Assembly (NCBI GenBank): GCA_951804985.1
Contig: OX638133.1
Coordinates: 30,219,963-30,283,962, forward strand
Direction of reading: 5' to 3'
Source of the DNA: Dryomyza anilis
Lineage: Eukaryota; Arthropoda; Insecta; Diptera; Dryomyzidae
Length of the DNA: 64,000 nucleotides
The translations under genes and the position numbers were made by a program. Shown one piece after another: positions 1-12,460 of the stretch. Numbering within the stretch: position 1 is the stretch's first letter; each line of letters opens with the position of its first letter. Below the pieces are notes generated by a model. That model made no database searches, was not told where the DNA came from, and was given only the letters and a program-made list of their open reading frames with translations.

Positions 1-212
1 ATGTCTCATTTTGAATTTAGTTGCCGTAGCAATGGAAACAAATAAATTGAAAATGGATTAAAAGTTTGTTTCCGCAATCAATGTTGCAGTTTCTTCAACT
101 TATAGTTGGTTACGCTTCATACTATTGTTTACCTTAAATGAATTTCAGTTGAGGCTGACTAAATTTGGTAGATGCAAATGAATATTCGTTGAAACAACTG
201 CACGCCAAGCAA
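1..212 (+). repeat. Partial copy of a dispersed repeat, cut by the window start
   Basis: This stretch matches the last part of the element at 43139-43986, including the shared string GTTGAGGCTGACTA and the ending ACGCCAAG. The other copy sits in an intron of the gene at 40758-44807 and is largely missing from the paralogous intron, so it behaves as a mobile element. Only the right portion is visible here. Confidence 0.75.
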
Positions 213-216
213 TTAT

Positions 217-975
217 TTTTATACCCTACACCTATGAGGTACAGGGTATATTAACTTTTGCATATATTGTAACGCCCTTAGGAGGCGTGTCCGGTATGGA
301 AAAGTATATATATTCTTGATCAGCATCACTACTCGAGTCCGTTTAGCCATGTCCGTCTGTCTGTCTGTCCGTCTTGCTGTCTTGCTGTCCGAATACAGAA
401 TAACTTGAGAAATACTGATCAGAATGCGATGAAATTTAGTCTCAATATATTATAGCCAAAAGTAGGAACTGAGTTTGAAAATGAGCCAAATCGGTCAACG
501 GACACGCCCACCTCCCATACAAGTAACTTTTATATAACTCTTTCGAAACTAATAACTTGAAAAGTATTCAAGGTATAGTTATAAAATTTAAAACGTATTG
601 TTAGAATTCACCTAAAAATATGTGGTCCAAAAATGGGCGTGATCCGCCCACTTTTTTTTCATTATTTCCCGGGTTTTCATAGTGGAAATTTGATCCGTAA
701 ATTATTAAAATCAAATCTATGAAATATTAGCCTTTCAAAATTTTAAATATAGGCGTGGTCCGCCCAATTATATTTTTCAATTTTTTTTATACTTTATATA
801 AATTTTTTAATTTATGGGGATATAAGACGTAAATTTCTGATATATGAATAATATTCTGAGGGTTAATATTCCCACCAAAGGTGTAGGGTATTCCATAGTC
901 GGGCCCGACCGACTATAAAAATCCGCCACATATGACCGAACTTACCCATGTGACCTAACTTTCCCAACTCGTTTT
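217..975 (+). repeat. Dispersed TATACCCTACAC repeat, copy 1
   Basis: It starts with ATACCCTACACC and shows the inverse GGTGTAGGGTAT near 880-892, followed by a GTCGG..CCGACTATA hairpin and an end at TTCCCAACT. Related copies are at 21686-22566, 56301-56726 (reverse) and 57361-57795. An internal (GTCTGTCC)n stretch lies near 350-385. It has no coding capacity; the superfamily was not identified. Confidence 0.7.
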
Positions 976-1847
976 TTATTATATTTATTATATTTATTTT
1001 ATTTATCTTATTTTTTATTTTACCTTTATTTTACTATTTCACTCTTGCATGCGTTCATTTTTATTACGTAGAAGAAATATCTCTTTTAAATAAACATGTT
1101 GTCGAATAAGAGTCTACGAATTATAAACACATTTAGCTGCAGAGTCTCGTGACTATGGCGCCATCTAGTGCATGTTAGCTACACTAGCGATATGCACACC
1201 AGTGATACTAGCACGATCTTGATCACTAGAAGAACTAAGATACCCAGCAAACTGTTCGCTATTGCAAATAAAAGAATGCTGTAAATACAATTTTAAGTTT
1301 GCTAAAATTTAATATTCAGAGTTTGCTAAAATTTAGCAGTCAGAGTTTGCTATTAATAGCAGACTTTTTATTATGAGTGTATGAAGTATTTCATTCTATT
1401 TGAAAACCACATTTTTTTAATACTAAAAAGAACAAAATAGTTTCCAAAACCTAACACTACTCAACACATTAAGAAAATAAAACAAATTAAATATAACCGA
1501 ACATTTTCCAGATGATTTTGGGATTAATTCATATAAAATAACAGCCCATTTGTAAGGGGTTTGATTCATTTTTTTGTGTTTTTTGAAAACTATTTTATTT
1601 CAATATTATTTAGAGTGTTACTTAGTTTAATACGCCGTTTGTAACATTTACAAGAAATCTAGAAGAGCCAAATCAATAAAATCCGAAGTTTGATCCACGC
1701 TGTCTGAGATTGAAAAAAGGCGTGATCGGTCACGACACGACCATTTATGTTAAAATAAAATACATCTACGTGTGAATTTTACTATATACTCGCCGAAATG
1801 GACTGTTTTGTTCAAATATATATTGAGGTTAGGTTTCACTTATTCAG
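976..1847. other. Non-coding AT-rich stretch
   Basis: No gene is visible. A short tandem of TTTGCTAAAATTTA units lies near 1298-1370. The remainder is low-complexity AT-rich sequence. Confidence 0.5.
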
Positions 1848-2177
1848 CTAATATTATAATAATATATATTAGTTTGGCGCTACAGTCCTGTATAGAACTT
1901 CGGCCGAGCTATCTCACCATTTTGAGGTGTGCGTGTTATATTTGTACTCAATGTGGTGGGACCTACAGTTTATTGCCGAAACCGAACGGCGGGTGAGAGC
2001 TTTTTCATAGGCAATGGTTTTACTCTCGTAGGTTTGCCATTTACTGACGAGAGGTAGCGCGGTTTAGAAAAATGTTTCTATGAAAAGATGTTTTGTTAGC
2101 CCCAGTACCCAGTACAGGCTTGAACCGGGGACCTTTCGGCTCGCAGTACAACGCACTAACCACTGAGCTACCGCGAC
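1848..2177 (-). mobile_element. tRNA-derived SINE, copy 1
   Basis: Read on the minus strand, it begins with a tRNA-like head carrying an A box (TAGCTCAGTGGTTAGTGCG) and a B box (GGTTCAAGCC), then a body of about 230 bp, then an AT-rich tail of TAATA/ATT units. The body matches 21786-22105 closely. These are the hallmarks of a tRNA-derived SINE transcribed by RNA polymerase III. The head does not close a proper acceptor stem, so it is not a functional tRNA. Confidence 0.85.
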
Positions 2178-3185
2178 TCAGCTAATACCTATAATTATTA
2201 TGACATTGTAAAATGTCTTTAAGCTGAGACGTAAATTCACAAATATTAATTTATCAATAAAGTTTTTGCAAACTAAAAATTCGGTCGAACGCGCCATAAC
2301 GTTGTTTACTACGTAGTTGCTACATGTTAAAAACTCATTTAGGAAAATAAATTTCGCCAATTTGATGACAACCCAATATTGATACACTTCGCGTGCGCCA
2401 GATAAGTGGCAACACATATAAACTTTAATAAAAAATACATAAAAAAAAGAGACTCCTCCAACTGAATTTAAAATTGAATTTAAATATTTACGAATAAATA
2501 ACTGATAGTGAGCAAGCAGAGCGCCGCGTCGCGCTGCCTGATGCCGCATGCTGTGCGGGCAACGATTGACGGGTACGGGTAAAAGTACTCATACTCGTAC
2601 TGTTGCTGCTGCTGCTGCTGTTGCCGGCCACCCAATAATTGTGCGCATCTGCAGGCAGCGCGCGTCGGCCACACATGTTGTCCCCGATTCTTGGCGCAAA
2701 TTTCAATAAATTTTTACAACGTCATAACTCATCAATTTGCTTAAACTGCAGATGACTTGGGCCCAAAGCAGCGTGACGCATGGCACTGGTGCTTTTGCTG
2801 CTGCTGCTTTGGGTGCCTGGTGTCGTCGGTTCTGGTGTCGGTGTTGATGTCGAAGTCGCTGCTGTGGCGGCATAGTTGAAGGGTATCATTGAGGTTGGGT
2901 TGGATGGATGGCATAGTGCGACAGCAGCAGCTGCCATTGCCACCCAAAATTACGCCAAGATGTGAGAAACACATGCTGCAAAATGTTTGCTTCCTTTAGT
3001 CGTTCATTTAATTCGCATGTGCATCGATTTCGTTGGCACGAATGCTGTGACCGAGAGAGCGACGTGCATCTAATAACCATCTGCACATGGGAGCGGTGCG
3101 TTGTGCGGTGCAACAGAGGTGACGGCGCACAGTGGGATATAAGACACTTTTTCGTCTCATAAAATTTGTAATTTTTTCTACTTAA
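2178..3185. other. Relatively GC-rich island without a supported gene
   Basis: GC-richer than its surroundings, with CAG/CTG runs (about 2600-2625, 2795-2815 and 2920-2935). Several overlapping frames exist on both strands, all under 125 codons, with no recognisable domain and with compositions explained by the triplet runs. It could be regulatory DNA or untranslated exon sequence of a neighbouring gene; this is inference. Confidence 0.4.
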
Positions 3186-3189
3186 TTTA

Positions 3190-3785
3190 ATAGTATTCCA
3201 AAAATTCAATACCATTAATTTAAATATTTCAATATTATTATCTTTTTAATAGTATAAATACTATTTTTTTAATATTATAAATACTATTTTTTAATAGTAT
3301 AAATACTATGTTTTAATAGTATAAATACTATTTTTATAATAGTATAAATATTATTTTTTTAATAGTATAAATACTAATTTTTTAAATAGTATAAATACTA
3401 TTTTTTTAATATTATAAATATTTTTTTTTTAAATAAATACTAATTTTTAATAGTATAAATACTATTTTTTTTAATAGTATAAATAATAATTTTTAATAGT
3501 ATAAATACTAATTTTTAATAGTATAAATACTATTTTTTTAATAGTATATATACTATTTTTTTAATAGTATAAATACTATTTTTTTAATATTATAAATATT
3601 TTTTTTTTTAAATAAATGCTAATTTTTAATAGTATAAATACTATTTTTTTAATAGTATAAATAATAATTTTTAATAGTATAAATACTAATTTTTAATAGT
3701 ATAAATACTATTTTTTTAATAGTATAAATACTATTTTTTTAATAGTATAAATACTATTTTTTTTTAATAGTATAACTACTATTTT
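3190..3785. repeat. Tandem array of near-palindromic ~23-bp AT units
   Basis: About 25 imperfect copies of a unit like AATAGTATAAATACTATTTT fill this stretch. ATAGTAT and ATACTAT are inverted copies, so each unit can form a small hairpin. Two longer higher-order copies can be seen (near 3400-3530 and 3580-3710), each with a run of Ts followed by AAATAAATNCTAA. Confidence 0.9.
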
Positions 3786-4221
3786 TAATGGAATAAAAAA
3801 CATAAACACAAATAAAAACTTGTTAGTTTTGTACGTCATTCTGCGTATTTCAAAATGGCCGCATGCATTTTTTGCGATAATCCACATTATTAAACGCGTC
3901 ATTGGAATGGACTAAATGTAGTTAATGTAAATTTATTATATCAAGTATTACAAAAAATTATTGGAACTGAAGCAAACAATAAATGTCTTGTAGCCTTTTA
4001 CAACGAAAAGGGTCTTTTTATGTGTGATTTTTTAAAAATGAATTTCTATTTCGACATTTAAATAACATTATACAATAAAATAACTAAAATCCATTTTTGT
4101 TTTAATAAATTATTAGGAAAATGTAAGTCGACTATTTTTATAGGTCTTTCTTATTATAATTAAAAGAGTACATTATAAAATTTATGGTACAACAACATGT
4201 TGTATTATATAATAATGAGAA
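3786..4221. other. Non-coding AT-rich stretch
   Basis: No gene, RNA or clear repeat is visible here. Confidence 0.4.
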
Positions 4222-4492
4222 TTTGGCGCTAAAGTCCTGTATAGAACTTAGGCAGAGCTCTCACACCATTTCAGCTGTGCGTGTTATATTTGTACTCAAA
4301 GTGGTGGGACCTACAGTTTATTGCCAAATCCGAACGGGGGAGCTTTTCATAGGCAATGGTTTTACTCTCGTAGGTTTGCCATTTACTGACGAGAGGTAGC
4401 GTCGCATAAAAATACGTGTTTCGAATCGGGCACCTTTTAGCTCGTAGTCGAACTCACCAGCGACTTTTCGCTCGTAGTTCAACACACTAACC
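4222..4492 (-). mobile_element. tRNA-derived SINE, copy 2 (degraded head)
   Basis: The body matches the SINE copies at 1848-2177 and 21786-22105, with the shared strings TGTATAGAACTT and TTACTGACGAGAGGTAGCG. The tRNA-like head is badly eroded: the region 4425-4492 keeps only pieces such as TTCGCTCGTAGTTCAACACA. It is an old insertion. Confidence 0.75.
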
Positions 4493-4790
4493 AAAAAGCA
4501 AGAAGTTTCGAATCGGGCAGCATTAAAAAAGCAAAGATTTAAGAGTTTTGGAATCGCATCATATATTAAAAAAGCATTGAGTGCGAGTTTTGGAATCGAA
4601 GCAGAATTTAAAAAGAAGAGAAGCGGAATTTTTAATTTCTTGTGCAATTTTAAACCCTGGTAATATCATAACGGTCGCATAGTAATGTCTTTAATAATAC
4701 GAAAAAGATAGCATCTTCGATAATTTCCAATTTTGTTGTATCGCTATTTTTGATATCGAATCAATATCGAAAATTAGTACATTTTATACT

Positions 4791-5160
4791 CACTTTCTGT
4801 ATTTCGAAATGAACGACGAAACGAACATTTTGATTTCGTCACACAAATTTTGATGTCATAATATTTGACTTTTAACACTTTGAAATTTAAAAAATTAAAT
4901 TAATTAATTAATAAATTAAATTTAAATTAATTAATAAATTAAAACTACGTCACTTTCGTCTAATAGTTTTTCGTTTCGAAATACAGACAGAGGCACTTAG
5001 TTTCGCTTTCTGTATTCCGAAACTAATGACAATTAGACGAAAATTACATAATTTTAAACCAATTGCTATGTTTTTAAAGTCAAGTAAATGAAATCCAATT
5101 CGTGTGACAACATTTTGACGTCAAATTTTTATTTCGTCGTTCATTTCGATATACAAAAAG
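4791..5160. mobile_element. Inverted-repeat (MITE-like) element
   Basis: The left end (CTTTCTGTATTTCGAAATGA, followed by ACGACGAAA) is mirrored at the right end by TTTCGTCGTTCATTTCG. A second pair of inverted segments meets in the centre near 4970-5025 (TTTCGAAATACAG against CTGTATTCCGAAAC), so this may be two elements head to head. A similar terminus (TCTTTCTGTATTACGAA) recurs near 5725. No coding capacity. Confidence 0.6.
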
Positions 5161-6530
5161 TCGATAAACAAATTTATTTCAAATTTTTGATATTTTATCA
5201 TAATTTTCATCAATTTTAATATCGATTCAATTAATGTTTTTCTTTTTCCTTCACCATATTTTTATTAATATTATACCATGAAAAAAATAATCTATTCTGC
5301 ATATAACAAGATATCAAGAACTATAATCGAGAGAAATTTGTGCGATTTTGATGGTTAAGATTCAATTTAATCACACTTTTTCAACTCCAATAAAAATTTA
5401 TTGTATATTTTTGTGTTTTGCAATATAAAACAGTAATGATATCTGCATAGAACAAGAAATGGAGTGAATTTTGATAGATTTTATAACGTTTAGACTCATT
5501 TCGTATAAAAACATGTGTGTTTAAATAAAATACCTCAAAATATGCCTTCAATTTTTCATTTATCGCACAATCAAATTTTAATCGATTTTTGCGGTTAATA
5601 ACTTGGTACGTGCAGATTTTATTTTAGCATAGTGTATTATAATTAAAATTACTATGAAGAAAAAAAAATTACAAAATTTGAAAAATAATGATACAATTTA
5701 AAAGTTTTTAAATGTTTTAATGTCTCTTTCTGTATTACGAATCGAATATGAAACGAAGGTATCAAAATTTGAAACAAATATCAATGTTTTAGAACTTTTA
5801 AAATCGGGAAGAAATCAAGAAGTATACGGAGTGATATAGAGCAAAACGAACAATTTCTTAATTTAAGAAACGAATCTACTAAGTTCTGAACAAACGTAGT
5901 TACTAATTTAATTAATCCTATTATGCAGAAATTTATTTAGGTATAGATATCAAAAAACAAGTAACTAATTATAATTATTCTTGATATGCAGATATTAATT
6001 TCGAAGGTATCTAAAAAGTAACTAAATGCAATTATTCTTGATATGTAGATATTAATTTCTTAAGCATCTAAAACGTAACTAAGTGGAATTATTCTTGATA
6101 TGCAAACATTAATTTCTAAAGTATCAAAAATGTAATTGCTGTTTTCTTCCCAAAAATTAACGAACACGTGTTTATATGCTACTGTCTTTTCGATCTCGTT
6201 TTGTATGTAACATTCGCTACTGTGCAAATATCAATGTAGTCCGTCTATATCTTACTAGAAATTGTTATGAGAAAATTATCGGGGACTGATCATTGCATTT
6301 TTACATTACCATAATCTAACTAGTTTACATGATTAATGTAATTAGGACATGAGGATAAATTTGTACTAGGATAAAAATAGATTTAAAGTTGTATAAGAAA
6401 TTTGTGGTACTCAGTTTTTCTAAGTTTTATGAGCTCTTTTAGAAAAACTATATCCGGTTCGAATATATTTGGAACATGATGATTGTTTGATCAAAATCTA
6501 CACCATTTTCAAATGTAATTCAAAAAAGAG
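5161..6530. other. Non-coding AT-rich stretch with a short degenerate repeat
   Basis: No gene is visible. Between about 5930 and 6130 a roughly 65-bp unit recurs imperfectly, marked by AATTATTCTTGATATGCA and GTAACTAA. Confidence 0.45.
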
Positions 6531-6544
6531 CAATTGAAATGCAA

Positions 6545-7620
6545 TTAGGATTTACAAAGACACCATTGAAATTCAAACATTTTTATTTGAAATTCAGAAA
6601 TTTTCGTAGGAACTTCCAATGGATACTTCTGAATTTCAAATGGACATTTCCTGAATTTCAAAAATATATTTCAAATGGATATTTTCTGAATTTCAAATGG
6701 AAATTTCTGAATTTTAATTAATTTCTTTTGAATTTCAAATGAAATTTCTGAATTTCAATTGATGTTTTTTGAATTTGAAATGGAATTTCTGAATTTCAAG
6801 TGATGTCTTTTGAATTCAAATGGAATTTCTGAATTTCTATTAATATCTTTTGAATTTCAAATGGAATTTCTGAATTTCAATTAATATCTTTTGAATTTTA
6901 AATGAAATTTCTGAATTTCAAGTGAAGTCTTTTGAATTTCAAATTGAATTTCAGAATTTCTATTGATGTCTTTTGAATTTTAAATGGAATTTCTGAATTT
7001 CAAATGCTGATTTTTGAATTTCAAATGGAAATTTCTGAATTTTAATTAATTTCTTTTGAATTTCAAATGGAATTTCTGAATTTCAAGTGATGTCTTTTGA
7101 ATTTCAAATGGAATTTCTGAATTTCTATTGATGTCTTTTGAATTTCAAATGGAATTTCAGAATTTCTATGGATGTCTTTTGAATTTTAAATGGAGTGTCT
7201 GAATTTCAAGTGCTGACTTTTGAATTTCAAATGGAATTTCTGAATTTCAAGTGATGTCTTTTGAAATTCAAATGTAATTTCTGAATTTCAATTGATATAT
7301 ATTGAATTTTAAATGGAATTTCTGAATTTCAAGTGATGTCTTTTGAATTTCAAATAGATTTTCTGAATTTCAAGTGATGTCTTTCCTTTGAATTTCAAAT
7401 GGAAATTTCCGAATTTTAATTAATTTCCTTTGAATTTCAAATGAAATTTCGGAATTTCAAGTGATGTCTTTCGAATTTCAAATAGAATTTCTGAATTTCA
7501 AGTGCTGTCTTTTGAATTTCAAATGAAATTTCGGAATTTCAAGTGATGTCTTTTGAATTTCAAATGGAAGTTCTGAATTTCAAGTGATGTCTTTTGAATA
7601 TCAATTGATCTTTTCTGAAT
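6545..7620. repeat. Minisatellite with 41-bp unit
   Basis: About 25 imperfect tandem copies of a 41-bp unit built from GAATTTCAAATGGAATTTCT and GAATTTCAAGTGATGTCTTTT. The half-units share GAATTTC, so the array also has a roughly 20-bp sub-periodicity. Copies vary by substitutions and small indels. A 60-codon open frame in its left part is a by-product of the repeat. Confidence 0.93.
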
Positions 7621-9590
7621 TACATTTGTAAATAGTGTAGTACTTTTTTCGTAATTCTTATAGTAAATAATTTGTATTAGTTTTCTCCATCTAGATTTAC
7701 AGTATTAGCCCAGAGTGCGATGTCGTGCATATGTTTCGAGTGGCAAATGCTGCTGCTGCCCTATTGCTGCCAACCAAAAGACGTACGAGATACGAAAGAG
7801 TTTCTAAACGGATGCAAATGTGGCTGCCGGAGAAACTGGGGCATGCATTACGGAAGTGGTGCGCATGGAATGAGCTCTGGGCATGAGCGAGCGGCATGTG
7901 GTGGTCACAATGTGGGCTGCCGCGGGCAACTCTGAACATCGATGAGTGTTTGTCTGTCTGTTTCTGTGTCGTTCGGTCGGTCGGTCGGTGGATATGTGTG
8001 TGAAATGTGAATTATCTCATTTCAACGATTTCACAGATGCAGCACTTTGAGTAGCACTTTGGCCGTCAACTGCAACGACTTGACGAAAATCCACGAACGA
8101 CGGACGACGACGTCCTTGAGTGTTGTGTGCAAAAGTGAAAATAATAAAAATAAAAAACCTATGGATGGCGTTGTAATAAAATTCGCGAAATTCGGCTGGC
8201 AAAGATGGCGGACTGGCAGCATGGCACAAATTCAAATTTCAAAACAATGAAAAACAAATAAATCTCTGCGTCGTTCGTTGCCAGCGTATTTGAATTAAAA
8301 AATAATAAATTCTCGCAAGAGATTTTTACAGTCATCAATCAGTTTGCAGCGTACCTAACCAAGTGCGCCCGCCCAGCATCGACTCATGAGCACGGGCGGG
8401 CGCAGTGCAGCGCAGCACAGCACAGCACGTTTGAGTCGTTCATTTTTCTTCGCAAAATTACGTTGGAAGCGCGTCGTTGCGTGTGTTCTATGAATTTTAG
8501 ATGCGTCTGTTCGATTTCATGTTGCATGCAATTTTTCTGAGATTTTTTAAAGCTGCTTTTTTTTAGTTTTTATTATATTTTTCCATATTTTTTATGTAAC
8601 GTTTTTAACTATTTTTAATTTTAGTTTTTTACTTTTAATATTACTCCATTTTCCCTTTTCGCATGCACGTCGTTGAACTAAATTTCTATGCTGCCTCGCC
8701 AGCAGCCGGCGCATCATAACCTAAAACTTGAAATACAAAAAAAAAACCGGAAAAATCCTTCCGAGAATATTTTTCTGCTCAGTGCCTGTGTAGTGTTGCA
8801 TGAAACACTGCGTGTGGCAACATGGAACCGATTGCATGTTTTTGTTCCTATCTCCCAACTGCCCCGACATCGGTTCACCCAACCCATCAAACCCATTGCC
8901 TCGCATCGCATCGCACACTGGCCATAAATGTTTTTCATTCGCCAAATATGAATAATCCACCGACAGATCCGAAACAAATTGAGCGCCCGATAACAAAAAT
9001 GTTGCTAAAGCGTACGCGCGTGAGTTTTTCATGAATTTGGCATGAATTTGGAATGAATTTAAATAAATACACGTTTTGATTTATGAACAAATGTGCGAGG
9101 TACTTGCATAATTCATGCGGATATGCACAGCGATTGCATTAATTAGATAAGAGCCGCGACGTGAGTTTGTTGTACACATTGATAAAAGTCATGATACACT
9201 GTCCCGTCCCATCCCGTTCCCTTCCTCGCACATGTGCTGATCCGAGCTGGTGCGGGCTGAGCATGGACGAGATGCTCATTAGATATGCAGCTGCATGCAG
9301 GTGCGTCATTGACAGGATCTAAAAGGTTATTTATTTAGAAACTCATTTTTTTGTGTATCTGTTTTATATTTTGCACACTTTGAACACATATTTTTTACAT
9401 GTTGTATGCAAATTTTATTGATACTGCGATAAAAATATTAAAAATAAATTTAGAAAAAGTCTTTAATTGAAATATTATGATTGTAGTATGAGCTTGCAGT
9501 GAAAAAAAACAAAAGAATGTGAGTATCATGTTAAACAGAGAGTAACAAAGGTTATTTATTTAATGCAACTCAAGTCATGATATCACATTA
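7621..9590. other. Relatively GC-rich island without a supported gene
   Basis: This stretch has higher complexity than its surroundings, a (GGTC)n run at 7972-7989 and a GC-rich block at 8370-8430 (GCCCGCCCAGC, then CAGCGCAGCACAGCACAGCA). Frames of 60-103 codons occur on both strands but overlap one another and match no family I recognise. A TCATCAATCAGTTTGC string near 8332 resembles a fly initiator, so an upstream exon or promoter is possible but unproven. Confidence 0.35.
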
Positions 9591-9597
9591 TTAATTA

Positions 9598-9800
9598 GTA
9601 GGTTCCGTAGATTTGTGGTTAGTGCATTGGACTGCAACTCAAAAGGTTGCTGGTTCGAAAACCCGCGATGGCGAACAACAACTTCGACAACAGCGAAAAA
9701 CAAATTCGCAATACCTTTCACCTTGCGTTTGCAAGATGTTTTTCTAAGAAATGTTGTCCATAATTCTATCACATTTATACTAGACATCTGCACAAATTAA
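9598..9800 (+). mobile_element. Candidate second tRNA-derived SINE family
   Basis: It begins with a tRNA-like head: TGTGGTTAGTGCATTGGACT (A-box region) and GGTTCGAAAACCC (B-box region). The body differs from the main SINE of this window, and it ends in an A-rich tail near 9788-9808. Only one copy is seen and no target duplication was found, so this is tentative. Confidence 0.5.
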
Positions 9801-9879
9801 AAAAAAAACGCACGTCAAGACATTAATTTTATTTCAAGACATGTACTGTCGCCAACTCTATGCTGGAAAATCAAATTAA

Positions 9880-10530
9880 TGTTTTTCACTCAGCACTCAA
9901 GAGTATAAGTTGTGTCAAAACAAATCTCAAACAATACATAGGTGTAGTGCATAGCCTAAAATGGTGTGCAATAGAAGTTCAAACACTGAAATGCACAGCA
10001 CTTGACAATGAGTACTCAGTGCAAATTAAATTTTTTTTGTTCGATTGCCGTCGAACGCCGAAACTTAAATTTGTTGTTGTTTTCAATGTTAGTCCTCTCA
10101 CCATGAAAGTATAGTTGTATGTTACTCGTTGCGCTCACTCAATGCACTCACTGTAATCGTTGCATTTTCTGCACAGTAGTGTCATTTTGTTTTGTTTTTC
10201 AAGATATATATAATGTCATGAAAAAATTTCATGACACAAATTTGACACTAATACACAGCAGTTCAGTCACATAGTATAAATGATGTGTAAAAGTTGAAAC
10301 ACTGAAAAGCACTGCACTTGAAATGCACTGCAGTGCATATTAAAAATTTGTCGTTCGATTGTCGTCGAACGTAGACCGGAAAATTTGTTGTTGTTTTCAA
10401 TGTTCGTCCTCTCACCATGAAAGTAAGTTACTCGTTGCGCTCACTCACTGTACTCGTTGCATTTTCTGCGACAGTAGTGTCATTTTATTTTGTTTGTATT
10501 TGCTTGACACTATTTGACACTAATGAAACA
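9880..10530. repeat. Two diverged tandem copies of a ~318-bp unit
   Basis: Blocks such as TTGTTGTTGTTTTCAATGTT recur 318 bp apart (near 10070 and 10388), followed by the shared CCTCTCACCATGAAAGTA. Each copy also carries a small inverted repeat, TTCGAT..GTCGAAC, and GTGTCATTTT near its end. TTTGACAC motifs lie at the outer borders. No coding capacity is supported. Confidence 0.7.
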
Positions 10531-10636
10531 AATAATGCAGTGAAGTGAAGTCGCTGGAGAGACTACTCTCAGAGAATTTTGACAGATAATTTATTAAACA
10601 GACTCATGTTAATTCTAAATGATACTTTTAACTATG

Positions 10637-11498
10637 CACAGAAAAAAATGTACATCATATTGATAAATTCCGTTCTTGAAACCACGATTCGTTGTATTGA
10701 AGAGCAATTCATAATATTAATGACTAACGACATCACTATTATGAATGCGATCATAAATATGATGAACGCTTGGTAACTGTCGAAAAAGTGTTCTTCAATA
10801 TGATGAATTTTATATGAAGAATACGTTTCATAATATCATATTAAAGAACAAAAACAAAAATAATCCTCAAATTTGAAGAATGCTGTTCATCAAACCAAAT
10901 TTGAATCAAAATATTTATTTTTCGTTCATTTTTTGCCGTACTTCTCAGTTCTCAAGTAGTTCTTGTATATTATTTCATGAATAATACTTGCTCGACATGC
11001 ATACATTAGTAATTACAAAATTAGTATAATTACAACATTTTATTAATAAAATTTTTATTTATAAATAAATATATTTAAAAATAAAATTGTTTGAAAAAAA
11101 ATTTTTTTTTTTTCGAAAGAAAATGTTAATTTTTCGATAAAAACAAAATGGTTCGAAAAAAAAATTACTAAATTTTTTTTTTTTAATTTTCTTATTTTTT
11201 AAATAAAATTTGTACAACAACACTTTTTTCGAATTATTTTATAAAAAAAAAATGTTATTGAAAAATTCGTAAAAAAATATTATATTGATATGTATTATGA
11301 ACAAATTCATCAATAGGACGATTCAAATTCATTGTATTGAATATTTCGTTCTTCACTATGATGTATATATAATGAATGTATTCATCAGTATTGCATGTAA
11401 TGAACGGTGGTATCAATATGATGAATCTGGTAGTTGGTTAAAAAATTCATAATAATTATGAATAAATTCATGATATTGAAGAACAATTTTTCTGTGTG
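10637..11498 (+). mobile_element. Non-autonomous element with CACAGAAAAA ends, copy 1
   Basis: It starts with CACAGAAAAAAATGTACATC and ends with the inverse form TTTTTCTGTGTG. A second copy lies in opposite orientation at 34705-35600; both share blocks such as TTAATGACTAACGACATCA. The interior is rich in CATCAATATGATGAA-like palindromes and holds no gene. Confidence 0.7.
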
Positions 11499-11632
11499 GA
11501 AAACAACAACAATTCTACAAATTAAACAAATTTCATGTAAACTTTACATTCTCAACTAACATGCTCAACTTAACATGTTCAATCTGTTTGAAAATAAAAA
11601 AACATCATGAAATCTGTTAAAATTTACATCAG

Positions 11633-12000
11633 GCATGTCAAACTCATTTGGCATCACGGGCCGCATTAGCAACTCAAAAGATGAGGCGGGCCGCAATCGT
11701 ATACCATACAAAAAAAAAAAAATTCGCTAATTTTTACATTTGGTTCTTCTGTTGTAAATAAAATATTATGTTAAGATGATAACATTTTCCATTGATCCTC
11801 GTTAAAACCGCTGCACGCGAAAATTTTGCAAAAAATGGTGCGATTTTTGTCTGTTTGAAATACATCGAAAAAATGTTCGAATTTCTTTAATCCAGCCAAA
11901 AATGTTGTCAGGAGTATATACAATGGAGTATATTTCAAACACCAGAGACAATTTTGTAAAACAGATCTAACATTCATCCAAATTTGTTGCAACTTTTTAT
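11633..12000. mobile_element. Possible hAT-like transposon fragment
   Basis: The string CAGGCATGTCAAACTCATTT, followed by two GGGCCGCA motifs, resembles the terminus of a widespread animal hAT-type element, as I recall it. A 73-codon open frame runs on the minus strand at 11771-11992 but shows no catalytic motif I can name. The other end was not found. Confidence 0.3.
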
Positions 12001-12334
12001 GTCCGCAAAATCGTACGATATCTAATTTGGTCTTGTACCAATATCGAAGGCCAAATCGTACTAAAACTACAAAAATAGTTCAAAGCGACATATGGCGGTT
12101 TTTTTTTCGAAACGGTAATAAAAACGATTCTGGATTAATATTGCATCAAATAGTTCATATATAAGGACTGCGTCGAATAAAATTGTCCGCTACAAAAATG
12201 AAAAAATCGAGAAATCTAGTAATCGAATTTTTTTTAGAATAAAATATTTTATTTTGCAAATTATTTTTAGATTTAAAAAAATATATAAAAAACCAGAAAT
12301 TAATATTTTTTAATAAAAAGTTTTAATATTTCCG

Positions 12335-12370
12335 GAACCCCTTCCATTACTGTTGTAATGGAAGGGGTTC
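12335..12370. other. Perfect 16-bp hairpin inside the transposon
   Basis: GAACCCCTTCCATTAC (12335-12350) is followed by a TGTT loop and its exact inverse (12355-12370). It lies between the 3' end of the broken transposase and the terminal repeat. Confidence 0.85.
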
Positions 12371-12460
12371 GCACCCTCACAGCTGCTGAAGACCACTTTC
12401 TTTTAAAGTCTTGAAGGTCTTTGGCCACTTTTTTTGTTGTCTTCATCTCCCTTTTTACTC

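Noticed and set aside
9600..9672. Functional tRNA gene
   Set aside because: tRNA-like boxes only; the stems do not close and an A-rich tail follows, as in a SINE.
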